A model generated the notes under the pieces. The model worked only from the letters and a program-made list of their open reading frames with translations. It was not told the DNA's origin and searched no databases. Position numbers and translations under genes: made by a program. A stretch of DNA of 50,365 nucleotides from Lachnospiraceae bacterium (GTDB taxonomy: Bacteria; Bacillota; Clostridia; Lachnospirales; Lachnospiraceae), in assembly GCA_017634975.1 (NCBI GenBank), contig JAGBMJ010000119.1, forward strand, positions 1 to 50,365, given 5' to 3'. Of this stretch, positions 42,498 to 50,365 are shown piece by piece. The stretch's first letter is position 1; each line of letters begins with the position of its first letter.

Positions 42498-43460
42498 ATG
42501 GCAGGGATCAGCGGATTAGGCGGAGGCATCAATTATTCGGTGCTGTTCGGCGGAAACGACAGCAGCACAAAGGCTGTGGCATCGGACAGTCTGCTCGGCC
42601 TGGATATGTCTGCGGTAACATCGATCAAGAACGGCAGCTATGGAAAACTGCTGAAGAATTATTATAAGCAGAGCAAGGCAGATGCGAAAGCACAGGTCGG
42701 GGATACCGATGCGAAGCTGACGGATCTGAAGAAGAGCGCGGACAAACTGGAACTGAAGGCGGATGCGCTGAATAACAGTAAACTCTGGGAGACGAAGGCG
42801 GCATCGAAGGACGGAAAAGCGACGGAAGAACTGGCAAACAGTGACAAGGCCCTTTCGGCAGTCAAAGATTTTGTGAGTTCCTATAATAAGATGATCGACG
42901 AGGCCGGCGGTTCCGAGACCAAGGCTGTACTGCGCAAGACCGGCTGGATGGCCAATATGACCAGGGAAAACAGCAATCTGTTAAGTCAGGTGGGCATAAA
43001 GGTCGGAGCAGATGATAAGCTGACACTGAATGAAGATGCATTTAAGAAAGCCGATGCAACGACATTGAAGGAAATGTTCTACGGCAATGACAGCTATGCA
43101 TCGAAGGTAAGTGCAAAGGCGGCAGGCATCGGAAGGAGTGCGGCCAATACCGAAGGCATCTATACCGGCAAAGGCGCCTGGTCAAGTGATATGACGCAGA
43201 TGACGGAGAGCCTGATCGGTAAGGCCGGCGGCGCGGAAATAGAAGAGAGCACGGAAACACCGTTTGCTGCGAAGACAACGGAAGGTAAGAAGACCTTAAC
43301 GGAAGAGGACAGTAATAAGATCAAGGATCTGCAGGATCAGAAAGCAGCACTGCAGAAGAGTTACGAATCCGGAAACTTAAGCTACGATCAGTTTAAAAAT
43401 ATCGATCAGCAGATCGGAGATATCAATAAGCAGATCGAGAAACTGTACGGAACGGTATAA
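42498..43460 (+). CDS. FliD-like (flagellar cap-like) orphan protein
   Basis: A 320-aa protein without a signal peptide or membrane segment. Residues about 115-195 recall the C-terminal part of flagellar cap protein FliD: VKDFVSSYNKMIDEAGGS, then LLSQVGIKVGADDKLTLNEDAFKKAD. The termini are helical and rich in Lys, Asp and Ala, as in axial flagellar proteins, and the end forms coiled coils. Normal FliD has about 450-700 aa, so this would be a reduced version. No flagellar gene is adjacent. The start follows TAAGGAGGAAG. It is convergent with the sigma-like gene. Confidence 0.7.
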   Translation: MAGISGLGGGINYSVLFGGNDSSTKAVASDSLLGLDMSAVTSIKNGSYGKLLKNYYKQSKADAKAQVGDTDAKLTDLKKSADKLELKADALNNSKLWETKAASKDGKATEELANSDKALSAVKDFVSSYNKMIDEAGGSETKAVLRKTGWMANMTRENSNLLSQVGIKVGADDKLTLNEDAFKKADATTLKEMFYGNDSYASKVSAKAAGIGRSAANTEGIYTGKGAWSSDMTQMTESLIGKAGGAEIEESTETPFAAKTTEGKKTLTEEDSNKIKDLQDQKAALQKSYESGNLSYDQFKNIDQQIGDINKQIEKLYGTV

Positions 43461-43479
43461 AAGATAACGATCGGGAACC

Positions 43480-43526
43480 GATAAAAAACGAACGCCCCTG
43501 CGGTAATGCAGGGGCGTAACTTTTAC
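43480..43526. terminator. Bidirectional terminator between FliD-like and sigma-like genes
   Basis: Perfect 10-bp stem ACGCCCCTGC/GCAGGGGCGT (43492-43501 with 43508-43517), with T-rich sequence on the plus side and TTTTTTAT on the minus side, serving the two convergent genes. Confidence 0.88.
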
Positions 43527-43544
43527 TCATTTTTTCGGGATCGG

Positions 43545-44246
43545 TCATTCATAGACCGGAGCAGAAAACTTCTGCTGCAGATAATTGAAGAAGTTATCCT
43601 TGTTTGCATAGTGGTAATAGGTCTGCAGATAGATCATTGCCATACGGATCGCCACCATATCCAGCTTGCTCATGGCTACCTTGTTGGCGTAGCAGTAATC
43701 CCGCATCTGGGCCAGGAGCGTTTTTTCGATAAACTCGATACGGCGCTTCAGGCGTGTCGTGTCGGATTCCAGCAGAGTGTTGAGCTGTTCCTGCTTGAAA
43801 CCGTTGTAGTAGTATGCAAGAGCCGTCTGACGGTAGATCTCCGGCAGATTGCAGATCCGCTCCGCAAGAACATGCGTAAAATCGGCCTGGCTCATCTCGA
43901 TGCCCGGAAGATAACGGTCGGTAGGCTGCGGCGGGATATAAAGACCGGAACGCTCAGCGCGCACCATATTCGCACGGTTTTCGTTCAGCCAGCGGGTGGT
44001 CACCTGCGTGATCTTCTCATTCAGCCAGGTAGACATCTCAGACTGCTGTTCCAGTTCAAAAGCGCTCTTTTGGAGATTGTTGTAAAAATCTTCCAGAAGA
44101 AGAGCGGTCTTTGCTTCATCACAGATGATAAACTGTAACTGATAGTACATATCATCGACCGTGATACGATAAATATCCAGAAAATCCTGAACATTGCCGC
44201 TCTTGAAACCATTCATCCGTTTCTGCAGCTCGTAAGTTGTGATCAT
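43545..44246 (-). CDS. Divergent sigma-70/ECF-like protein
   Basis: A 233-aa protein. The N-terminal half resembles sigma region 2 (QDFLDIYRITVDDMYYQLQF, then a W-L-N-E-K-I helix). The C-terminal half contains a region-4-like helix-turn-helix, LPEIYRQTALAYYYNGFKQEQ through LLESDTTRLKRRIEF. This matches the LP-x-x-x-R pattern of ECF sigma factors, but promoter-recognition residues are divergent. The start at 44246 follows a GGGGGT site. The gene has its own promoter and is divergent from the Fur-family gene. It could be a sigma factor or a sigma-like DNA-binding protein; promoter targets are unknown. Confidence 0.65.
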   Translation of the reverse strand: MITTYELQKRMNGFKSGNVQDFLDIYRITVDDMYYQLQFIICDEAKTALLLEDFYNNLQKSAFELEQQSEMSTWLNEKITQVTTRWLNENRANMVRAERSGLYIPPQPTDRYLPGIEMSQADFTHVLAERICNLPEIYRQTALAYYYNGFKQEQLNTLLESDTTRLKRRIEFIEKTLLAQMRDYCYANKVAMSKLDMVAIRMAMIYLQTYYHYANKDNFFNYLQQKFSAPVYE

Positions 44247-44288
44247 AAATCGATACCCCCTTCGGGATGTAAAAAGTACCCACAATCT

Positions 44289-44317
44289 ATTATAAAATGA
44301 AAATTGTAATTCGTAAA
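44289..44317 (-). promoter_or_regulatory. Sigma-A promoter for the sigma-like gene
   Basis: On the minus strand TTTACG (44312-44317), 17-bp spacer, TATAAT (44289-44294), about 43 bp before the start codon. Confidence 0.6.
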
Positions 44318-44342
44318 CAAAAAAATAAAGAAATTGGGGGAG

Positions 44343-44371
44343 TTGTAGAAATAACAGCTTCGTGTTATCAT
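44343..44371 (+). promoter_or_regulatory. Promoter and operator of the Fur-family gene
   Basis: TTGTAG (44343-44348), 17-bp spacer, TATCAT (44366-44371). An inverted repeat ATAACA-gcttcg-TGTTAT (44351-44368) covers the spacer and the start of the -10 box, exactly where a repressor would block RNA polymerase. Autoregulation by the Fur-family protein is a reasonable inference. Confidence 0.5.
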
Positions 44372-44398
44372 TAGATGTCGTTGAAGGGAAGGAAATGT

Positions 44399-44827
44399 AT
44401 GGCAGAAAAAAGCGGATATAAAACAAAACAGAGAGAAGAATTGCTGGAATATCTGGAAACAGTTCCCGGTGTGCATATCACGGTAAACGATGTGTGTGAT
44501 TTTTTCCGGCGGAACGGAAGAAATATCGGAACCACGACGGTATACCGCCAGCTCGAGCGTATGGTGGATGACGGACTGGTGAGCAAGTATATCATTGACG
44601 GGAACAGTCCGGCATGTTTTGAATATCTCGGGCAGCACATTCATGAGGATCATCAGGTGTGTTTTCACTGCAAATGCGAGAAATGCGGGAAATTGATCCA
44701 TCTGCATTGTGATGAGCTGAACAGCATCCGGGAGCATCTGAAAGAACACCACGGTTTCCGGCTCAATTCCATGCGCACCGTATTCTATGGTGTGTGTGAG
44801 GAATGTGCCCCAAAAGAGTCTGAATGA
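44399..44827 (+). CDS. Fur-family metal-dependent transcriptional regulator
   Basis: A 142-aa repressor with an N-terminal winged helix (YKTKQREELLEYL, TTVYRQLERMVDDGLV) and a C-terminal dimerisation domain with metal ligands: HIHEDHQVCFHC, the structural Zn motif C-E-K-C, and C-E-E-C near the end. Whether it senses Fe, Zn, Mn or peroxide cannot be decided, though the His-rich HIHEDH stretch resembles Zur/PerR groups. ATG 44399 follows GAAGGGAAGG; an in-frame upstream ATG is at 44375. Its stop is close to folP. Confidence 0.93.
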   Translation: MAEKSGYKTKQREELLEYLETVPGVHITVNDVCDFFRRNGRNIGTTTVYRQLERMVDDGLVSKYIIDGNSPACFEYLGQHIHEDHQVCFHCKCEKCGKLIHLHCDELNSIREHLKEHHGFRLNSMRTVFYGVCEECAPKESE

Positions 44828-44853
44828 AACCCGGCCAGAGGAGGATCCGGAAG

Positions 44854-45774
44854 ATGGATACACAATTATCGAAACTGAAAATCGGAAATACTGGTTTTGA
44901 TCCGGCAGGCAGAAGGGTTTACATTATGGGGATCCTGAACGTGACGCCGGATTCTTTTTCGGATGGGGGAAAATTTCAGCAGATCGATGCGGCGCTGCGC
45001 CATGTGGAAGAGATGGTGCGGGATGGTGCGGACATTGTTGACATTGGCGGAGAGAGTACGCGGCCTGGCTATGTGCATATCACCGAAGCGGAAGAGATCG
45101 AACGCGTGGCAAGGGTGGTACGGGCGGTTAAGGAGCGCTTTGATGTGCCGGTGTCCGTGGATACCTACAAATGGCGTGTGATGGATGCGCTGCTCGCGGA
45201 GGGGGCGGATCTGGCCAATGATATCTGGGGACTGCGCTACGGGAAGTTTTCCGGAGAAGAAGATCATATGGCCGAGGTGGTGGCAAAACACGGTGTTCCG
45301 GTGGTCATCATGCATAACGATGCGCTGGCGCGTTCCCGGGAGGAACGTACAGAAGAGCAGTACAGGATCAGCCTGATGGAAGAGGCAGAAGAGGAAGATG
45401 TGATCCTGCGGGTGAAAAACGGACTGCTGGATTCGATCCGGATCGCAAAGGCATCCGGGATCGCGGAAGATAAGATCATCTTAGATCCCGGTGTGGGGTT
45501 TGCCAAGACACAGGAAGAAAACCTTAAAGTGATACAGGGCTTGTCAAAGATTACAAAGCTGGACTATCCGGTGCTGCTGGCGGCATCCCGCAAGTCGGTG
45601 ATCGGCAATGTCCTGAACCTTCCGCCGGAAGAACGTGAGGAAGGCACCATCGTCACCTCCGTGATGGCGGCGATGGCCGGATGCCGGTTTGTACGGGTAC
45701 ATGACGTGGCGGCAAACCGCCGTGCCCTGGATATGGCGGAAGCGATCATGCAGAGCGGGCCTGGCTTGATGTAG
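44854..45774 (+). CDS. folP: Dihydropteroate synthase
   Basis: A 306-aa enzyme condensing pterin pyrophosphate with p-aminobenzoate in folate synthesis. Signatures: GILNVTPDSFSDGG, GADIVDIGGESTRPG, a DPGVGFAKTQEENL loop and the C-terminal RVHDV. The start at 44854 follows AGAGGAGG; an in-frame ATG at 44824 overlaps the Fur stop. Other folate genes are absent nearby. It is probably co-transcribed with the Fur-family gene. Confidence 0.96.
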   Translation: MDTQLSKLKIGNTGFDPAGRRVYIMGILNVTPDSFSDGGKFQQIDAALRHVEEMVRDGADIVDIGGESTRPGYVHITEAEEIERVARVVRAVKERFDVPVSVDTYKWRVMDALLAEGADLANDIWGLRYGKFSGEEDHMAEVVAKHGVPVVIMHNDALARSREERTEEQYRISLMEEAEEEDVILRVKNGLLDSIRIAKASGIAEDKIILDPGVGFAKTQEENLKVIQGLSKITKLDYPVLLAASRKSVIGNVLNLPPEEREEGTIVTSVMAAMAGCRFVRVHDVAANRRALDMAEAIMQSGPGLM

Positions 45775-45794
45775 CGGTTGGATTTTGTTATAAT
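45766..45794 (+). promoter_or_regulatory. Promoter of the surface-protein gene
   Basis: TTGATG (45766-45771), overlapping the folP stop region, 17-bp spacer with TG at its end (extended -10), and TATAAT (45789-45794). It gives a leader of about 110 nt that can form GCTCTT/AAGAGC (45803-45808 with 45835-45840). Confidence 0.6.
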
Positions 45795-45913
45795 TCCGGT
45801 AAGCTCTTAAAGATCAGCGTGAACTTCGATTCCAAAGAGCGCAGCATAAACGGAAAACCGGTTATCATAACTTAAAGTGAATGAGAATAAATAATTGACA
45901 GGAGAGGATGACC

Positions 45914-48900
45914 ATGAAACGAAAAAGCAGGAATATGATGAAAAGTGTGATTTCGCTGGTGCTTACGGTGGCGCTGGTGCTGGGAGTGGTGCCGCTTCCG
46001 TTTTTGCCGGTGATCCGGGAGGTTCACGCGGAAGGAAGTGTCTCCTATCTGGATGCTGCAGGAGAGATGCAGACGGTTGATGATCCGATAGCTCTTACTA
46101 GTCCGGAAAATGGTGGAGACTTAATTCTAAACTACGAAGAACCGAAGTGGTTTGTTGTTAACGGTGAGGTCACTATCAACGGGGAGTTATGTATTTACAG
46201 CGATGTCAATCTCATTCTGGCGGACGATTCTGAATTGAAAGTGAACGGTGGATATAACTGTATCTATATGCATGATAATAATGCCTCGTTGACGATCTAT
46301 AGCCAAAGTACAGGTAACAGTCAGGGAAAAATGACATTAACAGTAGATGGTACTGGAATCTTAGTTCGTAACAGCTTGACCATCAATGGCGGGCAAATTT
46401 CTGTCGCGGCAGAAACTGCAGGTGTCTATGTTCAGGGTAATATGACTGTCAATGGCGGGCATATAGATGTCAGAGCAGATCAGAGCGGCGTTATGATCAA
46501 TAGTGGCAGCTTGACGGTCAATAACGGCAATGTGACTATTACCAGTACAAGTTATGAGTGTGTAAGATTTAGTGATAGCGATAGCAGTATGACGGTCAAT
46601 AACGGCGTTGTGACTGTTACCAGCGAAACGAAAGAAGCCATCGAAGACTTGAGTAAAGTGCAGATAAATGGCGGCACCGTGACCGGAAATAACGATATCA
46701 TCCAGGGGACTCCTATGGTTACGGCACCGACAGCCAATACGCTGGTTTATACCGGGGAGGCACAGGAGCTTGTGACGGCTGGGACGACTACGCTTGGCAC
46801 TTTGAAATACAGCACCGACGGAACGAATTATTCCGCAGACATTCCGACGGGGATAGCTGCAGGCAACTATACGGTATATTATAAGGTGGACGGAGGGGAT
46901 ACCTGGAATGCAGTTGAGCCGCAAAGTGTTTCGGTGACGATCCAGGAGACGGCGGCAAATATACATGTGCATAACTTCAGCTATACTGCGGACGGTGCGG
47001 AAATAACGGCAGTCTGCAGTGCAGGAAATTGTCCGCTGGAGAACAATAAAGCCATGCTGACACTGGTCAGGCCGCTGCACGAGGTGTATGGGGACGGAAA
47101 ATCGGCAGCAGCAACCATCAGCGGGGATACCGATGCGTTTGAAGAATTGTCGATCACATATAAAAAGGGTAACGATGTATTGGAACAGGCTCCGGTGGAT
47201 GCGGGATCCTATACTGCAAACATTACGATCGGAGGGAAGACTGCGACGGTCAGCTATACCATAGCGAAAGCCTCGCAGCAGGCACCGGAGGCACCGGCTG
47301 CAGAGAGTGTGACAACCGACAGTATCACCCTGACGGCGCATACCGGCTATGAGTATAAATGCGGTAACGGTGATTGGCAGACAAGCAATGTATTTACCGG
47401 TCTGACTTCGAATACAGAGTACAGTTTTTACCAAAGGATCGCAGGGGATGCAAATCATGAAGCATCTGCGGGCAGCTCGGCAACAGAGATCCGTACGGCT
47501 GTATCCATCAGTAAAACCGTAACCTTCAAAGTGGTGAACGGATTGTGGGATGACGGAACCACAGCGGACAAGACGGTGTCCCTGACCGGATATGAAGGGG
47601 ATACACTGAAACTGGCGGTAAATCAGATTCCTGAGGTGGGCAGCAAACCGAACAATACATACAAGGCAGGCAGCTGGGATGTGACGCCGAGTACGGAGAC
47701 GGAAATCACGGCAGCAACCACCTACACCTATACCTATGCACAGAAGGACAGCATCAGCCAGACCGTGACCTTCAAGGTGGTCAACGGTTCCTGGAACGAT
47801 GAAACCACGACAGATAAGACTGTAACTCTGACGGGCTATGAAGGCGACACCCTCAAACTGGCGGCAACCCAGATTCCGACGGTCGGCACGAAGCCGAACG
47901 ACACCTATAAGGCAGGAAGCTGGGATGTGACACCGAGTACGGAGACGGAAATCACGGCAGCAACCACCTACACCTACACCTATGCAGCAAAAGAAAGCGT
48001 GAGTGCGACTGTGACCTTCAAGGTGGTGAACGGTGCATGGAATGACGGAACCACAGCCGATCAGACGGTGACACTGAGCGGTTATGAAGGCGATACGCTG
48101 AAATTGGCCTCGGACGATATTCCGGCAGTCGGCAACAAAGCATCGGCCGGTTATGAGGCAGGCAGCTGGGATGTGACACCGGGTACGGAAACAGAGATCA
48201 CAGGGGCAACGACCTATACTTACACGTATGGGGAGAGGGTACTCCCCGCAGTGAGCTATATCGTTGCGGATGGCACGACGCAGACGACTACGAATTACAA
48301 CGACATTGACAGTACCACGACGGAGTGGAATGGCTTCATGGTGGCGTCGGGCAATGTAACGATAGATGGTTCCGTCTATCTCAAAGGCGATACAACGCTG
48401 ATCCTTGCGGACGGCGCAAACCTCACTATAAAAAACATAAATGATGCGTGTATACAAGGTTCTGGCTATAGTTTTAGCGTGACCGCGCAGAGCGACTCCG
48501 ACAACATGGGTGAATTGAGTATGGTTTCTTGCTCGCCGGATTACTCTTACATGAATCTAGATAATTACTCTCAGTTCGGCGGAAAAGTCTTAACATATGA
48601 GGATTCTCCCGCTTATGGTCTGTTTAGCCTATATTCATTTCATATGACCGGCGGTGAGATGATACTGTATTGTACCGACGGGGGCATAGGCGGCACCCAT
48701 TGTGTATGCACCATATCGGGTGGCACACTCAACCTTTCGTGTGCAGCTGAAACCGGTATTAATGTTTATGCAGAGGAGTTTAGCTTCACCGGCGGAAATC
48801 TTATCGCAAATACGAGGATCTATAGCAATAAAAAAGCCAATTTTGGCTGGACAAGCAGAGAAGACAGCATAATGGCGATGGAGTATAAACTTCCGAACGT

Positions 48901-50365
48901 AATCTTTATGGATGATCAGCGCTTTGTGACCGACACCGGCGAGCTGGCATATTATGATGATTATGATTATGATAATAATAACATCCAGGGACATAAACTC
49001 TTCCCGTGTGAGCACATTGCGCAGCTGGTGACGGGAAAAGATGAGAGCGGTAATGCGATCGTTTATAAGACGCTTGGCGCTCCGATCTATACAGGGAAAC
49101 TTACAGAGCCGGACGAACCCACAAAGGCAGGCTATACATTTGAGGGGTGGTATACCGACGAGGAATGCACGACAGCGTTTGATTTTGACACCGCGATCAC
49201 CGGGGACATGGTGCTGTACGCAAAGTATGATCAAAATGCCAAAAATGCCATAAATGCCACAGTCACGTTCCGGGTGATCAATGGTTCCTGGGATGACGGG
49301 ACCACGGCAGATAAGACGGTGACACTGAACGGTTATGAAGGAGAACTGTATCTCACGGAAGATCAGATCCCTGCAGTGGGCAGCATACCAAACGATGCCT
49401 ATAAAGCAGGCAGCTGGAATGTAGTACCGGATACGGAGACCGCGATCACGGAAGATGTGACGTATACCTATACTTACGTAGCAAAGGCAAGTCCGACAGA
49501 TGGACCGAAGTCCACAGAGTTTTCGTGGATAGGGAAAGACGGATCCGCCCACGTTGCTACGGGATGCGGAAACGAGACCGGGACGGAAGGGCGCTGGTAT
49601 GTCATTAGCGATGGGTCTGACAAGGGAAATTCGAAGGTGATCTTTGATCAGCTCGATCCGGATGGTGACGGTTCTGCGATTTGTGACGATGATGTCCAGG
49701 CATTTTGGGGGCTCAGTGGCACCGCGGTATTGGATAAAGGAGAACTCTCGTATAATCCGTATGTTGCTATCTGCTTTGATGTAGTGGGACAAACGAGTGT
49801 TACGGACACGACGCTGGCAGCGAGTGATGTCTCGGATTGGGGTGGCCTGACCATTTCCTATGAGTGTGACGCTCCGGTATCCCTTGAACTCAGTCTGGGC
49901 GATGAATATGATGCGGCGATAGAATATGCACGTCCGTATTATTCACTCCCCAAAACGGAGTCCGGGGAAAGTGTGGTGAAATCTATTGCTTGGAGTCAGT
50001 TTGAGCAGCCTGCCTGGTACAAAGGGGCGACTAAGATATCCGGCGAAGAGGCAGCCGGGCGTCTGGTGACGGTTAGGTTTAAGATACAGGCAGAGCCGGG
50101 AACCTATCATTTCAGGATTGCCGGGATCGGCTCCTATGATGCGGAGATACCGGCGCCGGAGGAGCCGCAGTATACCATTACTTACAATCTGGACGGTGGT
50201 ACAAATGCAGCGGACAATCCGGCTTCATATACCTTTGATACGGAGAGCTTTACGCTGGCCGATCCCGTAAAGGACGGCTGTGAGTTCGCGGGCTGGTTTG
50301 AGGATGAGGAATGTACCACGCCTGCCACAACAACGATCACTAAAGGAACGAGAGGCGATAAGACA
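45914..50365 (+). CDS. Giant modular secreted surface protein (partial, runs off right edge)
   Basis: Open for 1,484 codons with no stop. A signal peptide (residues 1-39) ends VREVHA-like at VHA. Residues about 50-270 and 778-1016 are Asn/Gly-rich strand repeats (TVNNG, LTINGG) typical of right-handed beta-helix or Cthe_2159-type modules. Then come an MBG-like segment (about 360-455), an FN3-like segment (about 458-534), an 82-aa repeat at about 535, 617, 699 and again at 1116, an InlB/Listeria-Bacteroides repeat (GYTFEGWYTDEECTTAF) at about 1070-1106, an unknown domain with DPDGDGSAICDDD at about 1238, and a second InlB-type repeat at the end. Probably an adhesin or carbohydrate-binding surface protein. 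The anchor is outside the window. A ribosome site GGAGAGG precedes ATG 45914. Confidence 0.85.
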   Translation, partial: MKRKSRNMMKSVISLVLTVALVLGVVPLPFLPVIREVHAEGSVSYLDAAGEMQTVDDPIALTSPENGGDLILNYEEPKWFVVNGEVTINGELCIYSDVNLILADDSELKVNGGYNCIYMHDNNASLTIYSQSTGNSQGKMTLTVDGTGILVRNSLTINGGQISVAAETAGVYVQGNMTVNGGHIDVRADQSGVMINSGSLTVNNGNVTITSTSYECVRFSDSDSSMTVNNGVVTVTSETKEAIEDLSKVQINGGTVTGNNDIIQGTPMVTAPTANTLVYTGEAQELVTAGTTTLGTLKYSTDGTNYSADIPTGIAAGNYTVYYKVDGGDTWNAVEPQSVSVTIQETAANIHVHNFSYTADGAEITAVCSAGNCPLENNKAMLTLVRPLHEVYGDGKSAAATISGDTDAFEELSITYKKGNDVLEQAPVDAGSYTANITIGGKTATVSYTIAKASQQAPEAPAAESVTTDSITLTAHTGYEYKCGNGDWQTSNVFTGLTSNTEYSFYQRIAGDANHEASAGSSATEIRTAVSISKTVTFKVVNGLWDDGTTADKTVSLTGYEGDTLKLAVNQIPEVGSKPNNTYKAGSWDVTPSTETEITAATTYTYTYAQKDSISQTVTFKVVNGSWNDETTTDKTVTLTGYEGDTLKLAATQIPTVGTKPNDTYKAGSWDVTPSTETEITAATTYTYTYAAKESVSATVTFKVVNGAWNDGTTADQTVTLSGYEGDTLKLASDDIPAVGNKASAGYEAGSWDVTPGTETEITGATTYTYTYGERVLPAVSYIVADGTTQTTTNYNDIDSTTTEWNGFMVASGNVTIDGSVYLKGDTTLILADGANLTIKNINDACIQGSGYSFSVTAQSDSDNMGELSMVSCSPDYSYMNLDNYSQFGGKVLTYEDSPAYGLFSLYSFHMTGGEMILYCTDGGIGGTHCVCTISGGTLNLSCAAETGINVYAEEFSFTGGNLIANTRIYSNKKANFGWTSREDSIMAMEYKLPNVIFMDDQRFVTDTGELAYYDDYDYDNNNIQGHKLFPCEHIAQLVTGKDESGNAIVYKTLGAPIYTGKLTEPDEPTKAGYTFEGWYTDEECTTAFDFDTAITGDMVLYAKYDQNAKNAINATVTFRVINGSWDDGTTADKTVTLNGYEGELYLTEDQIPAVGSIPNDAYKAGSWNVVPDTETAITEDVTYTYTYVAKASPTDGPKSTEFSWIGKDGSAHVATGCGNETGTEGRWYVISDGSDKGNSKVIFDQLDPDGDGSAICDDDVQAFWGLSGTAVLDKGELSYNPYVAICFDVVGQTSVTDTTLAASDVSDWGGLTISYECDAPVSLELSLGDEYDAAIEYARPYYSLPKTESGESVVKSIAWSQFEQPAWYKGATKISGEEAAGRLVTVRFKIQAEPGTYHFRIAGIGSYDAEIPAPEEPQYTITYNLDGGTNAADNPASYTFDTESFTLADPVKDGCEFAGWFEDEECTTPATTTITKGTRGDKT
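47516..48253 (+). repeat. Three tandem 246-bp repeats in the surface-protein gene
   Basis: Units begin at 47516, 47762 and 48008, exactly 246 bp (82 codons) apart, each opening TVTFKVVNG and ending TTYTYTYA/G. A fourth, more diverged unit begins at 49259. Units 1 and 2 are nearly identical over their last 80 bp, indicating recent duplication or gene conversion, so copy number may vary between strains. Confidence 0.9.

Noticed and set aside
46361-48457. Long open frame of 698 codons on the minus strand
   Set aside because: It is antisense to the surface-protein gene. The plus frame has a signal peptide, recognisable domains and exact 82-codon repeats. The minus frame has no ribosome site and its Cys/Arg-rich composition is the mirror of Thr/Gly-rich coding DNA.
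48635-49792. Open frame of 385 codons on the minus strand
   Set aside because: Also antisense to the surface protein; it contains a run of consecutive Ile from GAT-rich plus-strand sequence and shows no family features.
1-50365. CRISPR array, insertion sequence, prophage or toxin-antitoxin system
   Set aside because: No regularly spaced direct repeats, transposase, integrase or phage structural genes were seen in either strand.

Overview
The window looks like a chromosomal segment of an anaerobic Clostridia member, most likely Lachnospiraceae. The grounds are gene content and order (polA-coaE, remA-gmk-rpoZ-rimO-pgsA-cinA, recA-recX-rny, carAB, hisS and aspS close together, a DUF6465-type small protein, a PFL/UPF0210 protein next to an ACT-domain protein), Gram-positive sigma-A promoters with 17-bp spacers, a Gram-positive LexA box at recA, and strong AGGAGG ribosome-binding sites. 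The species cannot be named from this sequence alone.

Left part (1-13 kb): tRNA-Leu(CAA); two copies of a palindrome-rich repeat in the leader of a small zinc-finger membrane protein and polA; coaE; an orphan PTS IIC-like permease; an unusual FtsA-like actin-fold protein with a long C-terminal extension; a WalJ/YycJ-like metallo-beta-lactamase-fold protein; the ACT/PFL pair separated by a structured leader; a Thr-Pro-rich lipoprotein; and convergent aspS.

Middle (13-30 kb): a rhomboid protease, a c-di-GMP phosphodiesterase (degenerate GGDEF plus intact EAL), hisS, a phosphopantetheinyl transferase, an orphan 106-aa protein, another copy of the repeat, and tRNA-Thr(GGT) and tRNA-Pro(AGG). Then come a glycosyltransferase, yicC, a 128-nt multi-branched element before remA, the housekeeping operon remA-gmk-rpoZ-rimO-pgsA-cinA-neuB-like, SOS-controlled recA-recX, rny, and tRNA-Leu(AAG) and tRNA-Leu(CAG).

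Right part (30-50 kb): a minus-strand MoxR/DUF58/transglutaminase operon, divergent carA-carB, queH, argS, a twin hairpin before a 74-aa DUF6465-like protein, a FliD-like orphan convergent with a divergent sigma-70-like protein, a Fur-family regulator with folP, and the first 1,484 codons of a very large modular secreted surface protein that runs off the right edge.

Most genes are ordinary housekeeping. The less explained material is between genes: a dispersed palindromic repeat family (full copies near 0.3 and 18.1 kb, a partial copy at 0.44 kb, a hairpin-only remnant at 13.2 kb), structured intergenic elements before the PFL gene, remA and the DUF6465-like gene and inside carAB, and two tRNAs whose anticodons start with A (Leu-AAG, Pro-AGG). 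No CRISPR array, insertion sequence, prophage or defence island is visible. All calls come from reading the sequence by eye; no homology search or folding program was run.
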